A DNA stretch of 64,000 nucleotides from Neoscytalidium dimidiatum (GCA_037367355.1 CM074695.1:1860001-1924000), one strand, 5' to 3'. Shown: positions 10,250-21,501, counted from the stretch's first letter. Notes: a model not told the origin generated them from the sequence alone. Program-made: numbers and translations.

Positions 10250-13200
10250 ACCACGCCACCCGAAACTGCGACTCTGCTCTCTCTCCTACTGTTTCGATTC
10301 CATACCCTATTACTCTCTGCAAGCGATACCACATTCCAGATTGAGACTGTACTTTTAGATTTTCCTTTTTCTTTCACAGGCACAGCAATGGAGCGGACTG
10401 CATTCTTCTGCCCAGTTCACACGTGATACCGTGCAAGTTTATTGCGGGGCGATGTGGGCCGACAATTAGCCGGGACCGGCCTCCTTCGCTCCGTCGCTCC
10501 GTTCGTTCGCTGTTCCTGCTCTGCGTTGCTGCACCTGGCGACAAGTCCGGCCCTGTACCTGCATCTGTATCTTGTCTCATCACTGACTGCCAGGGACATG
10601 CTCACCCACGCAAGGCAGCCACACCGTCTGACGCGCGGCCAGCAGCACTCCACTCGAGCCATTCGGTCAAATCTTCGCACGAGGCCGTACTACCGCTACC
10701 ATCGCTCGCTGCCTGCTCTCTTAGGCTCTACTCGTCCGCCACCATCTGGTTTGAAACAGTGTGAGAGCCCTTGAGATGAGCTCTGTATGGGCTATCGGAT
10801 TCCGCCCGACAACTGCCACCACGCTCGGGTACTGAACCCTGGCAATATTGCTCCAACCGACCGTTGAATTGCCAGCGTGCAACAGCGCCACGGCCTTTTC
10901 ACGCCGCTTTTTGCGGTCCGAACCTAAGGCCCGCACGGACGCTGTCCGTCTGCATCAGCTCACTAAGGGAATCGCTTACCTTGGGAGTGTCATCGGCTCT
11001 CGCGCCGGGACTTCCTTCGGCGACGCAAGGGCCTCTGCCAGCTGTACGGCACAGCTTCGTCCGTCTTCCAGCCACATGGCGTGCGCAATCGAGCCTGATT
11101 TTGCCCGGCCTCTGGTCGCTGCTTTCTGCCGCCGCGACAATTGCTGGTATCAGCCGTAGGCCTGAGCGCTCTCCACAATCCTCGCCTCTTCTTTCTTCTC
11201 GTCATTGCTGCAGGCCCGTCAAACTTCTGGCTCGCGAATGGTCTCCATCGCTTATCAAAAGATCAGCAAAAGCAATACTATGTGGATTGCTTCGTCATAT
11301 CTTCCAGCCACATTATCCTGCCTCCTAGCATTGTGAATCATTGATCCTCTCCATGTGGAGAAGGTTGCCTCAAACAGGCAATTCTGTACAGATCCACACG
11401 TGTTTCTTCAGAACGCCCAAGATCGTGTCGGCTATCCCTCGTACTTCTCTGCAACATAGTTCCGGAGAGCCGCGTTTCAAAGGGCATTGGAATTCGCCGC
11501 TATCGTTGTAAAGCGCGTAAAGCCGGCGTCCCGGAAGGACACTTGATGCCCTTCGACAGGGATCTGGGCCGCCGAACTACTCGCCCAGATCAGTCTGTTC
11601 TTTGTGTCCTTCTCGGAGGGGCAATTGCCCTTTTGCACTCTCCAAGAAAAGGGCCTCACACGCAAGACAGGATGAAAATCCTCGTCGATACCTTGGCTTA
11701 TGAATCATCATCCTTGGCTTCTCCCTACTCGGGCTTCCCCCACTTCTCGTATCGTACCTCGTTGGGGATGGAACGTTTGACATCACCGGATCGGTGTTCA
11801 TGTGACGCATCCAGAAGAATGCAGTACTGAGAAAATCTCCGAGAGCCCCCGCATTGTGGCAGACTTGTTGTTGTACTCATTGCGGATCGCTTCTATACGA
11901 CGAATGTATATCCCATCCTCTGTTACACGCGGCTGCTCTTTGTCTATTACAGCCGCTTCAGGGTATATGGCATGTCACAGCGACCATCTTCAGCTACTGA
12001 ATGTGAGTAGATCGGTCCGATACCCAGGTGCTTCTTTGAAACAACTGCGCCTGCACTGGAGCCCCGCAACTGTCAGAACGAGCATTGTCTCAACAGCAAA
12101 TGGACATCACCCTTTGGTCTCCTGATGCCTTCAGCTTTCCAACAGAATACGCAGCCCCTTTTCCTCGTTATCACTCAGGCACCAGTCAACGCTTTAGCTC
12201 TCCGAGGAACGCACAGAACCTGGGACAGGTAATCTAGAGCGCGTAGACGCGTAACATTTACTGTTAACACCAGATATTAACTCTTTCTATAGGCACACAA
12301 GAACAGCTACGAACACTCCACGGTCAGATTCGCAGTGTAGGACCTTACTGATGGTTTGTGGCTACGGTTGGGTTAAGATTCCCAAGGGAGAGGAAACACT
12401 CCCAGATCGCGTAAGCTACTGGCAAAATAGCGAGCCCGATAAACTCCCTATTGGGTCCCCCACGTCTCCTAGCCTCTCGGATCTCCGGAGTTGCCAGTCC
12501 CGAATGAAAGCGAGGACCTCAGGCTGCATCAGGGTCCTTGCGCCGTTCTCTCGCCTACTTGGCCAGATCCTCGGGATGCACAGACATCTCAAGCCACCGT
12601 ATGTCGCATCGAAATGATATGGTGTCGCGTGCAGTCTTACTTTTTGTTGAGCCACAAAGCCTATCTTCGCTTCGCTCCGTTCCCGTTTAAGTGCCCGGAG
12701 TTGCCGCTTGATCTTGCGTAAGCTTTGGGAAGGAGGCTCCACATATCGCCCTTTCAAGTGTCACTGTCAATGCGCCGAGATTCTCCCAGGAGATTGCTAC
12801 CCTGATGTCTCAGAGTACGGAAGCCTCGGTCTGTCCATTGCTTGTCTGCTCTGGGAACCCGGCGCCTGGGATTGCTTGGTCTGGAACTATGGGGCACTGC
12901 CATGCCCTACTTGACTCGCTACCGACTCACGTTGGAGACGATTAGAATGTCAACAATCAGCTTCATGTCATCCGATAATGTCGCACTTGCATCATCTACC
13001 TGGCGTCTGCCACGAACCGTCACGGAGATAGTGGAAGGCACAGGTAAAAGATTTGGATAATCTTGCCTTTCTGTGTTGTTCTCCCTCCCTGTAGGACGCC
13101 TTACACACCGAGGCTTCCGAATGTCAACTCCGTCCAGCCCACCGGACTCGATTTTGATGCTGACATAGTACGAGAATCCAAGGATAAGCTCGGAGATAGG

Positions 13201-13816
13201 TGAAAGAGCAATAAGCAACATTGTGGGGATACGTGAAGGCCAGACTAGGTGGGACGGACGCTAGTGGATTTCGTGATCGCGAATGCCTCAACACCCAAGG
13301 TTGGGTTTTTCTGGTGATTTCCCCAGCACGGAAAGGAGCTTCCAATTAGATTCGACTCTTTTTCACCAGTACACTCTGCAGAGTAAATATCTGAGAAGAT
13401 TGAATATATCTCTGCTTTTTCACTTTGATTGATTTAAGCTGTCACGGCATAGATTCTGTAGGGCCATATCAAGGCCACTAGCTTGCGTTGTAGTCAGTGC
13501 GGCGTCGTACTTTTTCAGTGCTACGGATTCCTCAGGCCCTACCTAGCTGATTATCTTTTCAAAGAGAATCCCGTTCATCTTCTTTCTATTTAGCTCTTCC
13601 TCGAATATCTGTACTTCATAGTCCACAATAACGGCATCACTAAACAGCGGACACGAATACAGGAAAATGGCGCCAGCCATGAGATTTGCGACGTTCGTTC
13701 TTGTTATATCGGTCGTGAAGACTCCCAAAGAAAAACTAATGCACAATTGCTAGTAAATCTGATGTCCGTGAAGTAACTTCGCTCCCTCACATCCTTCATC
13801 TTTTTTTTTTTTTTTT
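10250..13816. other. Gene-poor 3.6-kb stretch with unassigned minus-strand ORFs
   Basis: No protein family recognised on either strand. Two minus-strand open stretches have a somewhat protein-like look: 13746-13543 (contains FTTDITRTNVANLMAGAIFL, a hydrophobic run) and 13221-12919 (begins with LLIALSPISELILGFSYYV). Neither has a good start or a spliced continuation I can trace. They could be relics of a membrane-protein gene or chance frames. Confidence 0.4.
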
Positions 13817-13818
13817 TT
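13801..13818. repeat. Homopolymer T tract (poly-A on the minus strand) touching the dioxygenase stop codon
   Basis: Eighteen T on the plus strand. Read on the minus strand the dioxygenase ends GCG-TAA and the A run follows directly, without any 3' untranslated sequence before it. Confidence 0.9.
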
Positions 13819-14707
13819 ACGCATCTTGCAAATCGTGTGCCCCTTTCAGGTAATCATATCCCTCGTCCACCCACTCCACCGCCGGCTCCAACCCACCCCA
13901 TTCAATCTTCCCTCTCGACCCCTTCTCCAGCCTGACCCTCAACTCCCTCCTCCACCACCTCGCGAAATGGATCGTCACCAACATCACCCTCGGCACCTCC
14001 GACCGGTTCGGCATCCCCGCATGCCACAGCCTGAAATCCCTTATCACCAGCGCGCCCTTGGGCGCGCACATCCGCACCGGCGGCCGCACCCTCCGCCTCT
14101 CCTCGACCAGACGCTCGTCCACGGCCTCGGCGTGCTCGCCGCTCCCGCGCAGCCCTTCGCCCCACGACAGGCCGCACAGGTGGGTTCCCAGCCACGCCTC
14201 CGTCGCGCCGGTGCGCTCGTCCACGGCCTCCAGGCACGCGTTCACGCAGTACCCGAACGGCATCTCGGCCGGGAAGGCGCAGTCCGGGTCGGTGTGCACG
14301 GGCTGGCGGCCCTCCGCGCGGAACGCCGTGTTCGCGCTGTAGAAGCGCAGCACCGGCCGCGGGCCCAGCACGCACTCCGTGATGGCCGTCGCGAAGGGGT
14401 TGGCGATGACGTCCGAGAAGACGAGGGAGGGCGTGGTCGGGGGTTCCTGCTGGATGTTGCCGGTGGCGGCGCCGAAGTTGTGGTGCGTGGAGGGGTTGGC
14501 GGCGAGGAGGGCGGCGTCGCGCTGCATCGCGGTGTTGAGGGCGGAGAGGTGAGCCGGGGAGATGGCGTTGGTGAGGACGACGAGGCCGTCTTTGTGTAGG
14601 GCAGAGAGGGCGCGTTGAAGGGTGTGAGTAGTGAGCGTTTTGGTGGCGAGTTTGGCGGCGGTGAGGGTGATGAAGATGGGGCCGTCTGGGGAGGGCTGGG
14701 GAGCCAT
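13817..14707 (-). CDS. Phytanoyl-CoA dioxygenase family (Fe/2-oxoglutarate) protein
   Basis: Intronless, 296 aa from the ATG at 14707, which has the better start context (ACAATGG); an upstream in-frame ATG at 14779 would add 24 residues. The sequence shows the PhyH layout: an N-terminal KDGLVVLTNAISPAHLSALN segment, RFYSANTAFRAEGRQPVHTD with the HxD iron pair (VHTDPD), and the distal iron His in WHAGMPN after ALVIRDFRLWHAG, with an Arg nearby (EVPRVML) that can bind 2-oxoglutarate. Members hydroxylate or otherwise oxidise small molecules, including fungal terpenoids and meroterpenoids. Closeness to the two terpene synthases makes a tailoring role plausible, but 3.6 kb separate them and general catabolic PhyH proteins are common. 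The absence of introns and the A tract at the stop are odd. Confidence 0.85.
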   Translation of the reverse strand: MAPQPSPDGPIFITLTAAKLATKTLTTHTLQRALSALHKDGLVVLTNAISPAHLSALNTAMQRDAALLAANPSTHHNFGAATGNIQQEPPTTPSLVFSDVIANPFATAITECVLGPRPVLRFYSANTAFRAEGRQPVHTDPDCAFPAEMPFGYCVNACLEAVDERTGATEAWLGTHLCGLSWGEGLRGSGEHAEAVDERLVEERRRVRPPVRMCAPKGALVIRDFRLWHAGMPNRSEVPRVMLVTIHFARWWRRELRVRLEKGSRGKIEWGGLEPAVEWVDEGYDYLKGAHDLQDA

Positions 14708-15537
14708 TGTACTGCCCCTTTGCTCGTAGGGCGAATTGTTGTGCTCTGTGGTGGTGTTGAAAAATGTGCTGGGGTTCATGGACGCAGAAGGCGATACGGT
14801 TTGTTCGGACTGGCGGGCTTGTTATGTCGCTCTCCTTCCCGTTCTTCCGTGAATTTCTCTGGTTCTTGCTGGAAAATGGGTATACTCCAGTTCCTGGAAG
14901 ATTTGGCTTGCGATTGTGGTGCAATTGGAATTCTCTTGCGGTTGGACTTTCCTTGCGGCTGTGAGGCGTAGAGTGGGGTGGAGATGAATAACAGTCCTGG
15001 CGGGGCAGCCGGCCACAATTTATACTCAGAGCTGGTCATGAAACATACATTCCTAATTATTCGTCAATATAAATACCTTTTCAATCCCAAAGAAGAACAA
15101 GAACTTAGCAATTTGCTTGATATACGTGTAGAATTTCATGCTATAAGGTCCACTGTTTGCGGCGGTGACACTGGTCTAACACAGATACAATGTAGCATGC
15201 GAATTTACTTCCGAACATCGTTGCCAAAGTAAATATCATGAGCGCTGTCTGCACGTTATATAGCTGAACCGATAAACCTGTAGCATATCTGGAAACAAAA
15301 TACTGGGAACGATGACGAAGGATGCATAGCCTGTAGGGCTTCTTCTTCTTTACGGCCCCTGCTTTGGGTATATAATGTAAGGTAGGAATAAGAGAAGGAG
15401 AATGGACTTCATGTCGACATAATGAATACAAAGAATCCACAGGTTACACACTGAGTGTTACACTTTCCCTGCATCACCAACCATGTGTGATTCCGTCTTG
15501 CAATCTTCAGATCCTGGGGTATATCGCATCTTCCATC
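14708..15537. other. Intergenic, upstream of the dioxygenase
   Basis: Contains the dioxygenase promoter side: on the minus strand a TATAAATT lies near 15012-15020. Toward 15.4 kb the DNA is A/T-rich. No gene recognised. Confidence 0.45.
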
Positions 15538-15795
15538 TTACTTTCCCTGACCAGCATCCTTCACACCCTTCGCAATCCTGTTACTTCCATCCTCGATGCC
15601 GGTCGCGGCATCCGCGACGCCGCGTGCGACCGGCCTGCCAACGCTACCAGTAGCACCTTCGAGAGTCTCGCCGATGCCGCGGCCGGCGGCGCCCACGACA
15701 CCACCCACGGTATTGGTTAAGCCGCCGACGGTATTGCCAATGGTGGACGTGACGAATTTAATGCCGGAAGAGACGCCTGAGTCGTTACCTGGCAT
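15538..15795 (-). CDS. Small Gly/Val/Thr-rich conserved fungal protein
   Basis: Single exon, 85 aa, ATG at 15795. Composition is rich in Gly, Val, Thr and Ala with repeating short blocks (GNTVGGLTNTVGGVVGAAG, then GETLEGATGSVGRPVARG) in an amphipathic, LEA-like or CsbD-like style. No signal peptide or membrane helix is evident. I recall small proteins of this type being common and usually uncharacterised in filamentous ascomycetes; no function is assigned. The reading frame is unusually well ordered for its size and differs from random GC-rich frames nearby, which is the main support. Confidence 0.6.
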   Translation of the reverse strand: MPGNDSGVSSGIKFVTSTIGNTVGGLTNTVGGVVGAAGRGIGETLEGATGSVGRPVARGVADAATGIEDGSNRIAKGVKDAGQGK

Positions 15796-16223
15796 TGTTG
15801 GTTGTTTGTTTATGTTCAGCTCGATGGGAGGGGGTTGAGAGAGGTTTGTATCTCAAAAGACTGCAAAATCGTAGATTGCTTGTACGCAGTATAAAGTTTT
15901 TTTGCCCGGAGATTGAGAACGCACTTAAGATGTACGGATAATAAGGAAGAAGTAGGGAATTAATATATATTTATGCATAGCCTCATCCCACGCAACAATC
16001 GAGAGAGAGAAAACAGGTTAGTTTAGACCCTGGTAAGCTCCGAGACCTGTGACGTCAACCGTCGAATGGTGGCGCAAATACGGCGACACGAGTGGTGGCT
16101 CGCGTGGCGGGAACACTTCCAAGCCGCCAACATGATACTCTCAACTGTTATTTGCTATTACTTAGCGCTGATTGCTGTGTTACGTGGCCTTAGTATGGTG
16201 TACATCCCCAGTCAGAGACATTT
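15796..16223. other. Intergenic
   Basis: 428 bases, A/T-rich around 15880-16010, between two minus-strand genes. No gene seen. Confidence 0.5.
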
Positions 16224-19001
16224 TCATGAAGCTCGAGTAGGGTCAGCCAGCCCCACGTATGGGTTGGGCCTCTGCTTTTTCTTGGACTCAACAGCCTTCC
16301 AGAAGCGGTTGATGACATTCTCATCAGACTTCTTCAGGCCTCTGCTCGCGATGCCAACTCCATTCTCGACGTCGCTGACAATTTCATCAAATCGGTCCCA
16401 GTCGCCAATATCTGCAAGCGTTTCAACTACAGCCTGCAGCGCAGGCCAGCCAGGTGTTAGACCTTCCTTCGACATATGCGTCAGGAAGGTTGTCATCTTG
16501 CCCGTTTCGCCAATCTCGGCATAACGCTCGATCATGCGATCGTAAAACACTAAATCAACAACGGAGCCTGAAGCCTGGATCTGCGTCCACAGAGCTTCGA
16601 TGGCGTCAAAGTCCTCGCGTTCAAAGTAATACGTCATGAGGATCGTGTAGACATGAGGAGAAATCTCGACCTTCTTCGCAGCCATGTGGTTGAGCACTGC
16701 CCTGGCAGCCTGCTCGTTACCGTGTCTCCTGAGCAAGCCGTCGATCAGAGTCGAATACACGTGCGCATTTGCTTCGATTCCCCGAGATTCGAGATTCTGG
16801 AGAACTGCCATAACCTTCCCATTCTGCTCTTCCTGAGACAGTGCGGCCGTGCTGGAGCTTCGGAAGATAGAATTGAGGATTATTGTGAAGGTCGCAATGT
16901 CAGGCTGCACCTGAACTTCTTCCATTTGTTGGAGCAATTTCATGGCTTCCTGTGCGTTGTCATTCGCGAGTGACATGGAGATGAGTGCGTTGAAGGTGAT
17001 CACGTCAGGCTTGATGCCGAAGCTTCGACCCCATGCCAGAACACGTGCAACGTAACGATGCTCGCGAGGGGGCCTTTGCGACAAGGCCGTGATAGCCCCA
17101 TTGAGGATAACGGTGCTCGGTCGTGCGGGTAAGTAAGCTTCATCCACATGCTGCCCCCTCTTCTTTCTACTAGGTTGTGCGCGCTTATAAGCATCAACCC
17201 ATATTTTCCCCATTTCTTCCAGCACCCGGAGACCATGTTCGGTTTTGCCGGCATTCATAATTCCAGAAATACGCGCCGACCACGCATAAACGTCCGGTTG
17301 CACACCAGCATTCAGCATTCTTATCCACATCTGCTCCAATCCATGTATGTCCCTTGCCTTTCCGCAGCCATCAAGCATGGATGTCCAGGTTTTGACCGTT
17401 GGATGTATTCCATCCTCAAGCATTTGATTCCAGACCTTTATGGCGGATTCGTGATGCCGCAGAGTCAAGAGTGATTCAAGGACCAAGTTGTACAGCTTGG
17501 AAGGTATATTAACGACATGGGCATTCCTATCCTGATAGATCATCGCCCGGCGGGCTTCGATCCAAATTTGCTGGACATCCTGGGGTTTCCTCTGGGAACA
17601 TGCACGGGCAATCCGTCTGAAGTAAAAATCTCCAAGGGATTCCTGTGGGCTGCGCAACTCTCTATTCGTTTCCCCTGAACTGCCATAAGCACCAATAATG
17701 GTCATCGCCTTCACCGAGGACTCGGCAATCCGCTTGGAGAATGCAGCAATTTCTGCTTGAGGAATTCCAGAGGTTTCGACCAGGCTTCTCATGACGTCTG
17801 GTAAGCTGGGAGTTTGCGAACCAGCCAAACGTTGAGACCCAGGTATCAAATGGGCTAGGAACACGGAAAAAGGCCTGAAGTCCGTCAAGATCGCTTCATC
17901 GACGGCTGATTCGATCGCGTCCCTCGTCAGGATGTCGAATGTCACCAAGGCAGAGTACGATATTCTGCTGAAAACGTTGGGTAAAATTGTTGGAAAGAAT
18001 ACCCTGAGCCGAGTAGCAAAGAGTACGTGGCGGCGGGTAGCCTCTCGTACCACACGCGGGGATGGCAAGGATGACCACATCTCAGCAGGCGGACCCGCTT
18101 CTACAGATGGAGCTGATCGCTGGGGATCGGTATTGAAACTGGCAAATTGCTCCAGGAATCTGTTCCACGCTTTCATGAGCTGAACTATTGTCTCATCGAG
18201 CGATCTCCCTGGTCGCTCTTCAGCAATACCATTAAGCCTCTTGAACGCATGCATGTTCAAGAGCCAGAGCACATGGTGCCAGGGTTCTTCGCGCATGATC
18301 CCAAGGTAACTGAATCTCTCTATGACCTGGAAGGGGTCTGGTAGCGCATCCTCAAAATTGCCAGCACACCAATCATTGACGAGTGCCCTCAAAAGTTTCC
18401 GGAACACCTTTCCCGTCACTACATGAGGAACATCCACCAAATGAGGCGATTTCAGGGCTTCGCAATCGGGACTGGGATACTGGCGTTGAAAATATTCCCA
18501 AGCTTCAATGGTTGTCTTGCCGTTGCGATGAAGGATCTCATCTAATTCAGAAGCAACGGGTTTTATCTGAGATATTTGCGACATCGGTTTGGGGAAGCGC
18601 TTCCTTTGGGGAGCGTTCGTTGGCTGTTCGGAATCTAGTTCAGCGGGGAGAGCGCCCGAGTAACGCCCTGGAGTATTCGTGTTGTCCAATACATGGAAGA
18701 GGCTGGACAGCGCTTCCGCACGGGATGGATTCGTCGGCCGGGCGTGCGAGGGCGGCGGGGGAACTGGAGATGCCCGGGACTCGAATGGTCTCTTTTCGGA
18801 TTGTGCGGTGTGAAGTGAGGGACCTGAGCGCTCATCGATATCGAGAGACGATTCCGCATTTTTCGGATCGGAGTTCTGGCGGGGGATTTTGGAGGTAAAG
18901 GATATGAAGGTGGCTTTGGAGGTGTGCGAAAGTCGACGCAAACTTCCGGTATGCCGCAGCACATTTCGACGGCAGCTGGGGCAGACATATGGGGCGCTCA
19001 T
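16224..19001 (-). CDS. Mitochondrial pentatricopeptide repeat (PPR) protein
   Basis: One uninterrupted exon, 925 aa from the ATG at 19001. The N-terminus has CPSCRRNVLRHTGSLRR, a basic Ser-rich stretch expected of a mitochondrial presequence. From about residue 480 tandem PPR units are visible, for example LYNLVLESLLTLRHHESAIK, HPTVKTWTSMLDGCGKARDI, QPDVYAWSARISGIMNAGKT, KPDVITFNALISMSLANDNA, QPDIATFTIILNSIF and HVYSTLIDGLLRRHGNEQAA, each about 35 residues with the usual P-D-x-x-T/A-[YFW] start. PPR proteins bind organelle RNA and control its processing or translation; in fungi relatives act on cytochrome oxidase subunit messages (Cya5/Pet309 type). The specific RNA target cannot be read. It is divergently arranged with the phosphatase gene. 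Confidence 0.9.
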   Translation of the reverse strand: MSAPYVCPSCRRNVLRHTGSLRRLSHTSKATFISFTSKIPRQNSDPKNAESSLDIDERSGPSLHTAQSEKRPFESRASPVPPPPSHARPTNPSRAEALSSLFHVLDNTNTPGRYSGALPAELDSEQPTNAPQRKRFPKPMSQISQIKPVASELDEILHRNGKTTIEAWEYFQRQYPSPDCEALKSPHLVDVPHVVTGKVFRKLLRALVNDWCAGNFEDALPDPFQVIERFSYLGIMREEPWHHVLWLLNMHAFKRLNGIAEERPGRSLDETIVQLMKAWNRFLEQFASFNTDPQRSAPSVEAGPPAEMWSSLPSPRVVREATRRHVLFATRLRVFFPTILPNVFSRISYSALVTFDILTRDAIESAVDEAILTDFRPFSVFLAHLIPGSQRLAGSQTPSLPDVMRSLVETSGIPQAEIAAFSKRIAESSVKAMTIIGAYGSSGETNRELRSPQESLGDFYFRRIARACSQRKPQDVQQIWIEARRAMIYQDRNAHVVNIPSKLYNLVLESLLTLRHHESAIKVWNQMLEDGIHPTVKTWTSMLDGCGKARDIHGLEQMWIRMLNAGVQPDVYAWSARISGIMNAGKTEHGLRVLEEMGKIWVDAYKRAQPSRKKRGQHVDEAYLPARPSTVILNGAITALSQRPPREHRYVARVLAWGRSFGIKPDVITFNALISMSLANDNAQEAMKLLQQMEEVQVQPDIATFTIILNSIFRSSSTAALSQEEQNGKVMAVLQNLESRGIEANAHVYSTLIDGLLRRHGNEQAARAVLNHMAAKKVEISPHVYTILMTYYFEREDFDAIEALWTQIQASGSVVDLVFYDRMIERYAEIGETGKMTTFLTHMSKEGLTPGWPALQAVVETLADIGDWDRFDEIVSDVENGVGIASRGLKKSDENVINRFWKAVESKKKQRPNPYVGLADPTRAS

Positions 19002-19275
19002 GGTGTGGGCGAGCGACACACAGCATCAATTGGCATGGACCGGTTGGCGTGGTGAGCTTGCGCGCAAAGCCTGGAAAGCTGGCCGGCATTCGGCGCGTCG
19101 GCGACTCGGAGTAGCATTGGATTACATAATACACACGGGCCGTGTCTGGCCCGGGATAGGCCCACTGCGGGCGGTGAGTGGGCGATGCGAGTCAGCGGCC
19201 AATGTGACGCAGCGCTCTACTCCAGAAGCTTCACCACTCGCGAGCATGGAGTAGTCTCTACACCACCGACCCGCA
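19002..19275. promoter_or_regulatory. Bidirectional promoter spacer
   Basis: 274 bases between the divergent PPR and histidine phosphatase start codons; both core promoters must share it. No TATA box is seen, as usual for housekeeping genes. Confidence 0.5.
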
Positions 19276-21228
19276 ATGACGACCCTCACTCCGCGCCCCT
19301 CCTACTCCCAGGAAGAGCTAGAGAGGCTCTATCCTAAGGACCTCAGCCTCCAGCTGGTCCAAGTGGTACGCGCCCAGAGCTCGGACTTTCCACCGCTAGT
19401 TGCGCCGTTGCTAATTGCTGCTCCAATCTCAGTTGCTGCGCCATGGTCAGTAATAGGATAGCTAGAGAAATGCCTCTAGATGATCGTACAAGCTGAATAA
19501 AGCATAGGAGAGCGAAGCCCCGTTTCTCCCCGCTTCCAAAATGTAAGCCTCTCCGCCATGACCTGTCAGGCCACATTTGAGGGAAATACTAACGCTATGA
19601 TGCATAGGCTGGTCTACCACCACGTATGCCTCAAAAAGGACCCTGCCCTTCCTTTCTGACGGAAAACAGACTGGCCATACTGCAACGCGGCGCGTCGATT
19701 GACCAGCGTGATAATGAGCTCGAATGACTCGTCCGGCTGGGAGGAGCTGAAATGGCGGAGAAGACTGGAGACATTCGGAGGAGACGATGGCCCTGTCATA
19801 GCATCGGGCCCTGGTGGCGAGTTCGACGCCGTCTGGTAAGCTCCATTGAACAAGATTGGGAAGGCTTCCGCTAATCATTCGAAGTCAACCTGGCGAGCTC
19901 ACCGACAAGGGGCGCGAAACCACGCTCTCTCTGGGCCAGCGTCTCCGGCACCTTTACGTCGATCAACTCGGTTTCATGCCCCAACTGATCTCCGACGCCG
20001 ACATGATCTACCTACGAGCAACACCAATTCCAAGGGCTTTGGAGTCTGTCCAACAGGCTTTCTGGGGCTTCTATCCTCTCTCCGCACGGACTGCCGATTT
20101 CCCCGCGCCAACCATCATTACGCGCTCTCCGGGCGATGAGACCTTGTACCCCAATGATGGCAATTGCCGTCGCTTTGCGCATTTGAGCCGCGCTTTTGCC
20201 CAGAGAGCGGCCGACCGGTGGAACAACACAGAAGACATGGACTACTTGAACAAGAAGATATCGAAGTGGATGCCAGAGCGCTCTAAGCGTGTTGCCGTGG
20301 ACTCTCACCCTCGTCTCTCCGGCATCATGGACACCGTCAATGGAACTCTGGCCCACGACGAGCGTGTTCGCCTCCCCAGCGAGTTCTACGACCCAAAGCT
20401 CCGGGAGACAATTGACAAGATCGTCTGCGAGGAGTGGTACGCAGGCTATCAGGAATCGAAAGAGTACCGGATGCTCGGCATTGGCGCATTGATGGGCGAC
20501 ATCGTGAGCCGCATGACGGGTAATGTCGAACGGAGTGGTTGGGACGGTGTTGTTGAAGTTGGCGGGGAGGACGGTGCGCTGGGCAAAGGCAGAGGCGGCG
20601 AGAAGAACATCAAGTTCGCCATGTCTGGCTGCCACGACACCACTCTAGCAGCCGTCCTCTCCAGCCTGGGCGCCTTCGAGAATGAGAATTGGCCCCGCTT
20701 CACCAGCCACATCGCCATCGAACTGTTCCGCAAGCAGACTGCAGACAAGGAGTTCGTTCCACCCGGCAGCACCTCTAGTCTGGGAGACCTACGGAGCAAG
20801 CCGCTATCGGACAAGCCACAGGGCTGGTTCGCTTCGCTATTCGGTAGTACGAAGGGCGTCAAGCAGGGTGGCGTACCGCAGCCGGAGGGCATCGCGCGCA
20901 AAAAGATAGAAGACTTATCTGAGCAGCAGAAGGCGCTGCTGAAGGGCTACTACGTGCGCGTAAGGTACAACGACAAGGTTATGCAGGTGCCTGGCTGCAA
21001 GGCAACTGGTAAGCACCTGGAAGGTGACACAACTTTCTGCACTTTGGTAAGTCCTCAATCAAGGTTTGTTCACAATGGAGACTATGTTTGCTGACAGTTT
21101 CGCTATAGGAGGCTTTCAAGTCCATTGTGGATAAGTACACCCCTGAGAGCTGGAAGGGAGCTTGCGCGAGTAACCTCGACAAGCCTGCCTTCCCAGCTAA
21201 GATTGAACCCGCAGGTTTCGAGGAGTAA
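19276..21228 (+). CDS. Histidine phosphatase superfamily (acid phosphatase-like) protein with microexons
   Basis: Seven exons: 19276-19365, 19433-19445 (13 nt), 19508-19542, 19608-19623 (16 nt), 19670-19835, 19885-21046, 21109-21228; 533 aa. Splicing the 13-nt microexon yields VLLRHGERSPVSPRFQNAG, the RHGERxP catalytic signature, and the 16-nt one joins NAGLPPHWPYCNAARR. Further landmarks are GELTDKGRETTLSLGQRLR and the proton-donor HD in SGCHDTTLAAVLSSLG. Branch-2 histidine phosphatases of this kind remove phosphate from lipids, inositol phosphates or small esters; the layout resembles lysophosphatidic acid phosphatase-type proteins. No signal peptide is evident, so an intracellular site is likely. 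Without the microexons no reading frame contains the catalytic His, so gene callers could truncate or mispredict this gene. Confidence 0.92.
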
Positions 21229-21501
21229 GTTCTCATCGCATTATCGAGGCATTGAGGAGAGGCGACATTGCTTTTAGACCATCGCAAGAGGGATATGGCT
21301 TGTTATTCTGGTGTCTGAAGAATTTGCAGACAATGATGTAGACCTCTTAGAAGAGAGCACACAGTGGGGAGAGGGCACATGATGTCACGGTCAGTTGGAT
21401 GGCATGCGTGGTACACGACGGCTGTATGTATATACAAGTCGCAAATATTTTGAAAACTACATGCAAAATAGGATTCGGTACTCTCCACTTTGCTCCTTCA
21501 C

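Noticed and set aside
13902..14924. 340-codon minus-strand frame overlapping the dioxygenase
   Set aside because: Another frame of the same region, Arg/Pro/His-rich; the dioxygenase frame has the HxD...H iron motif.
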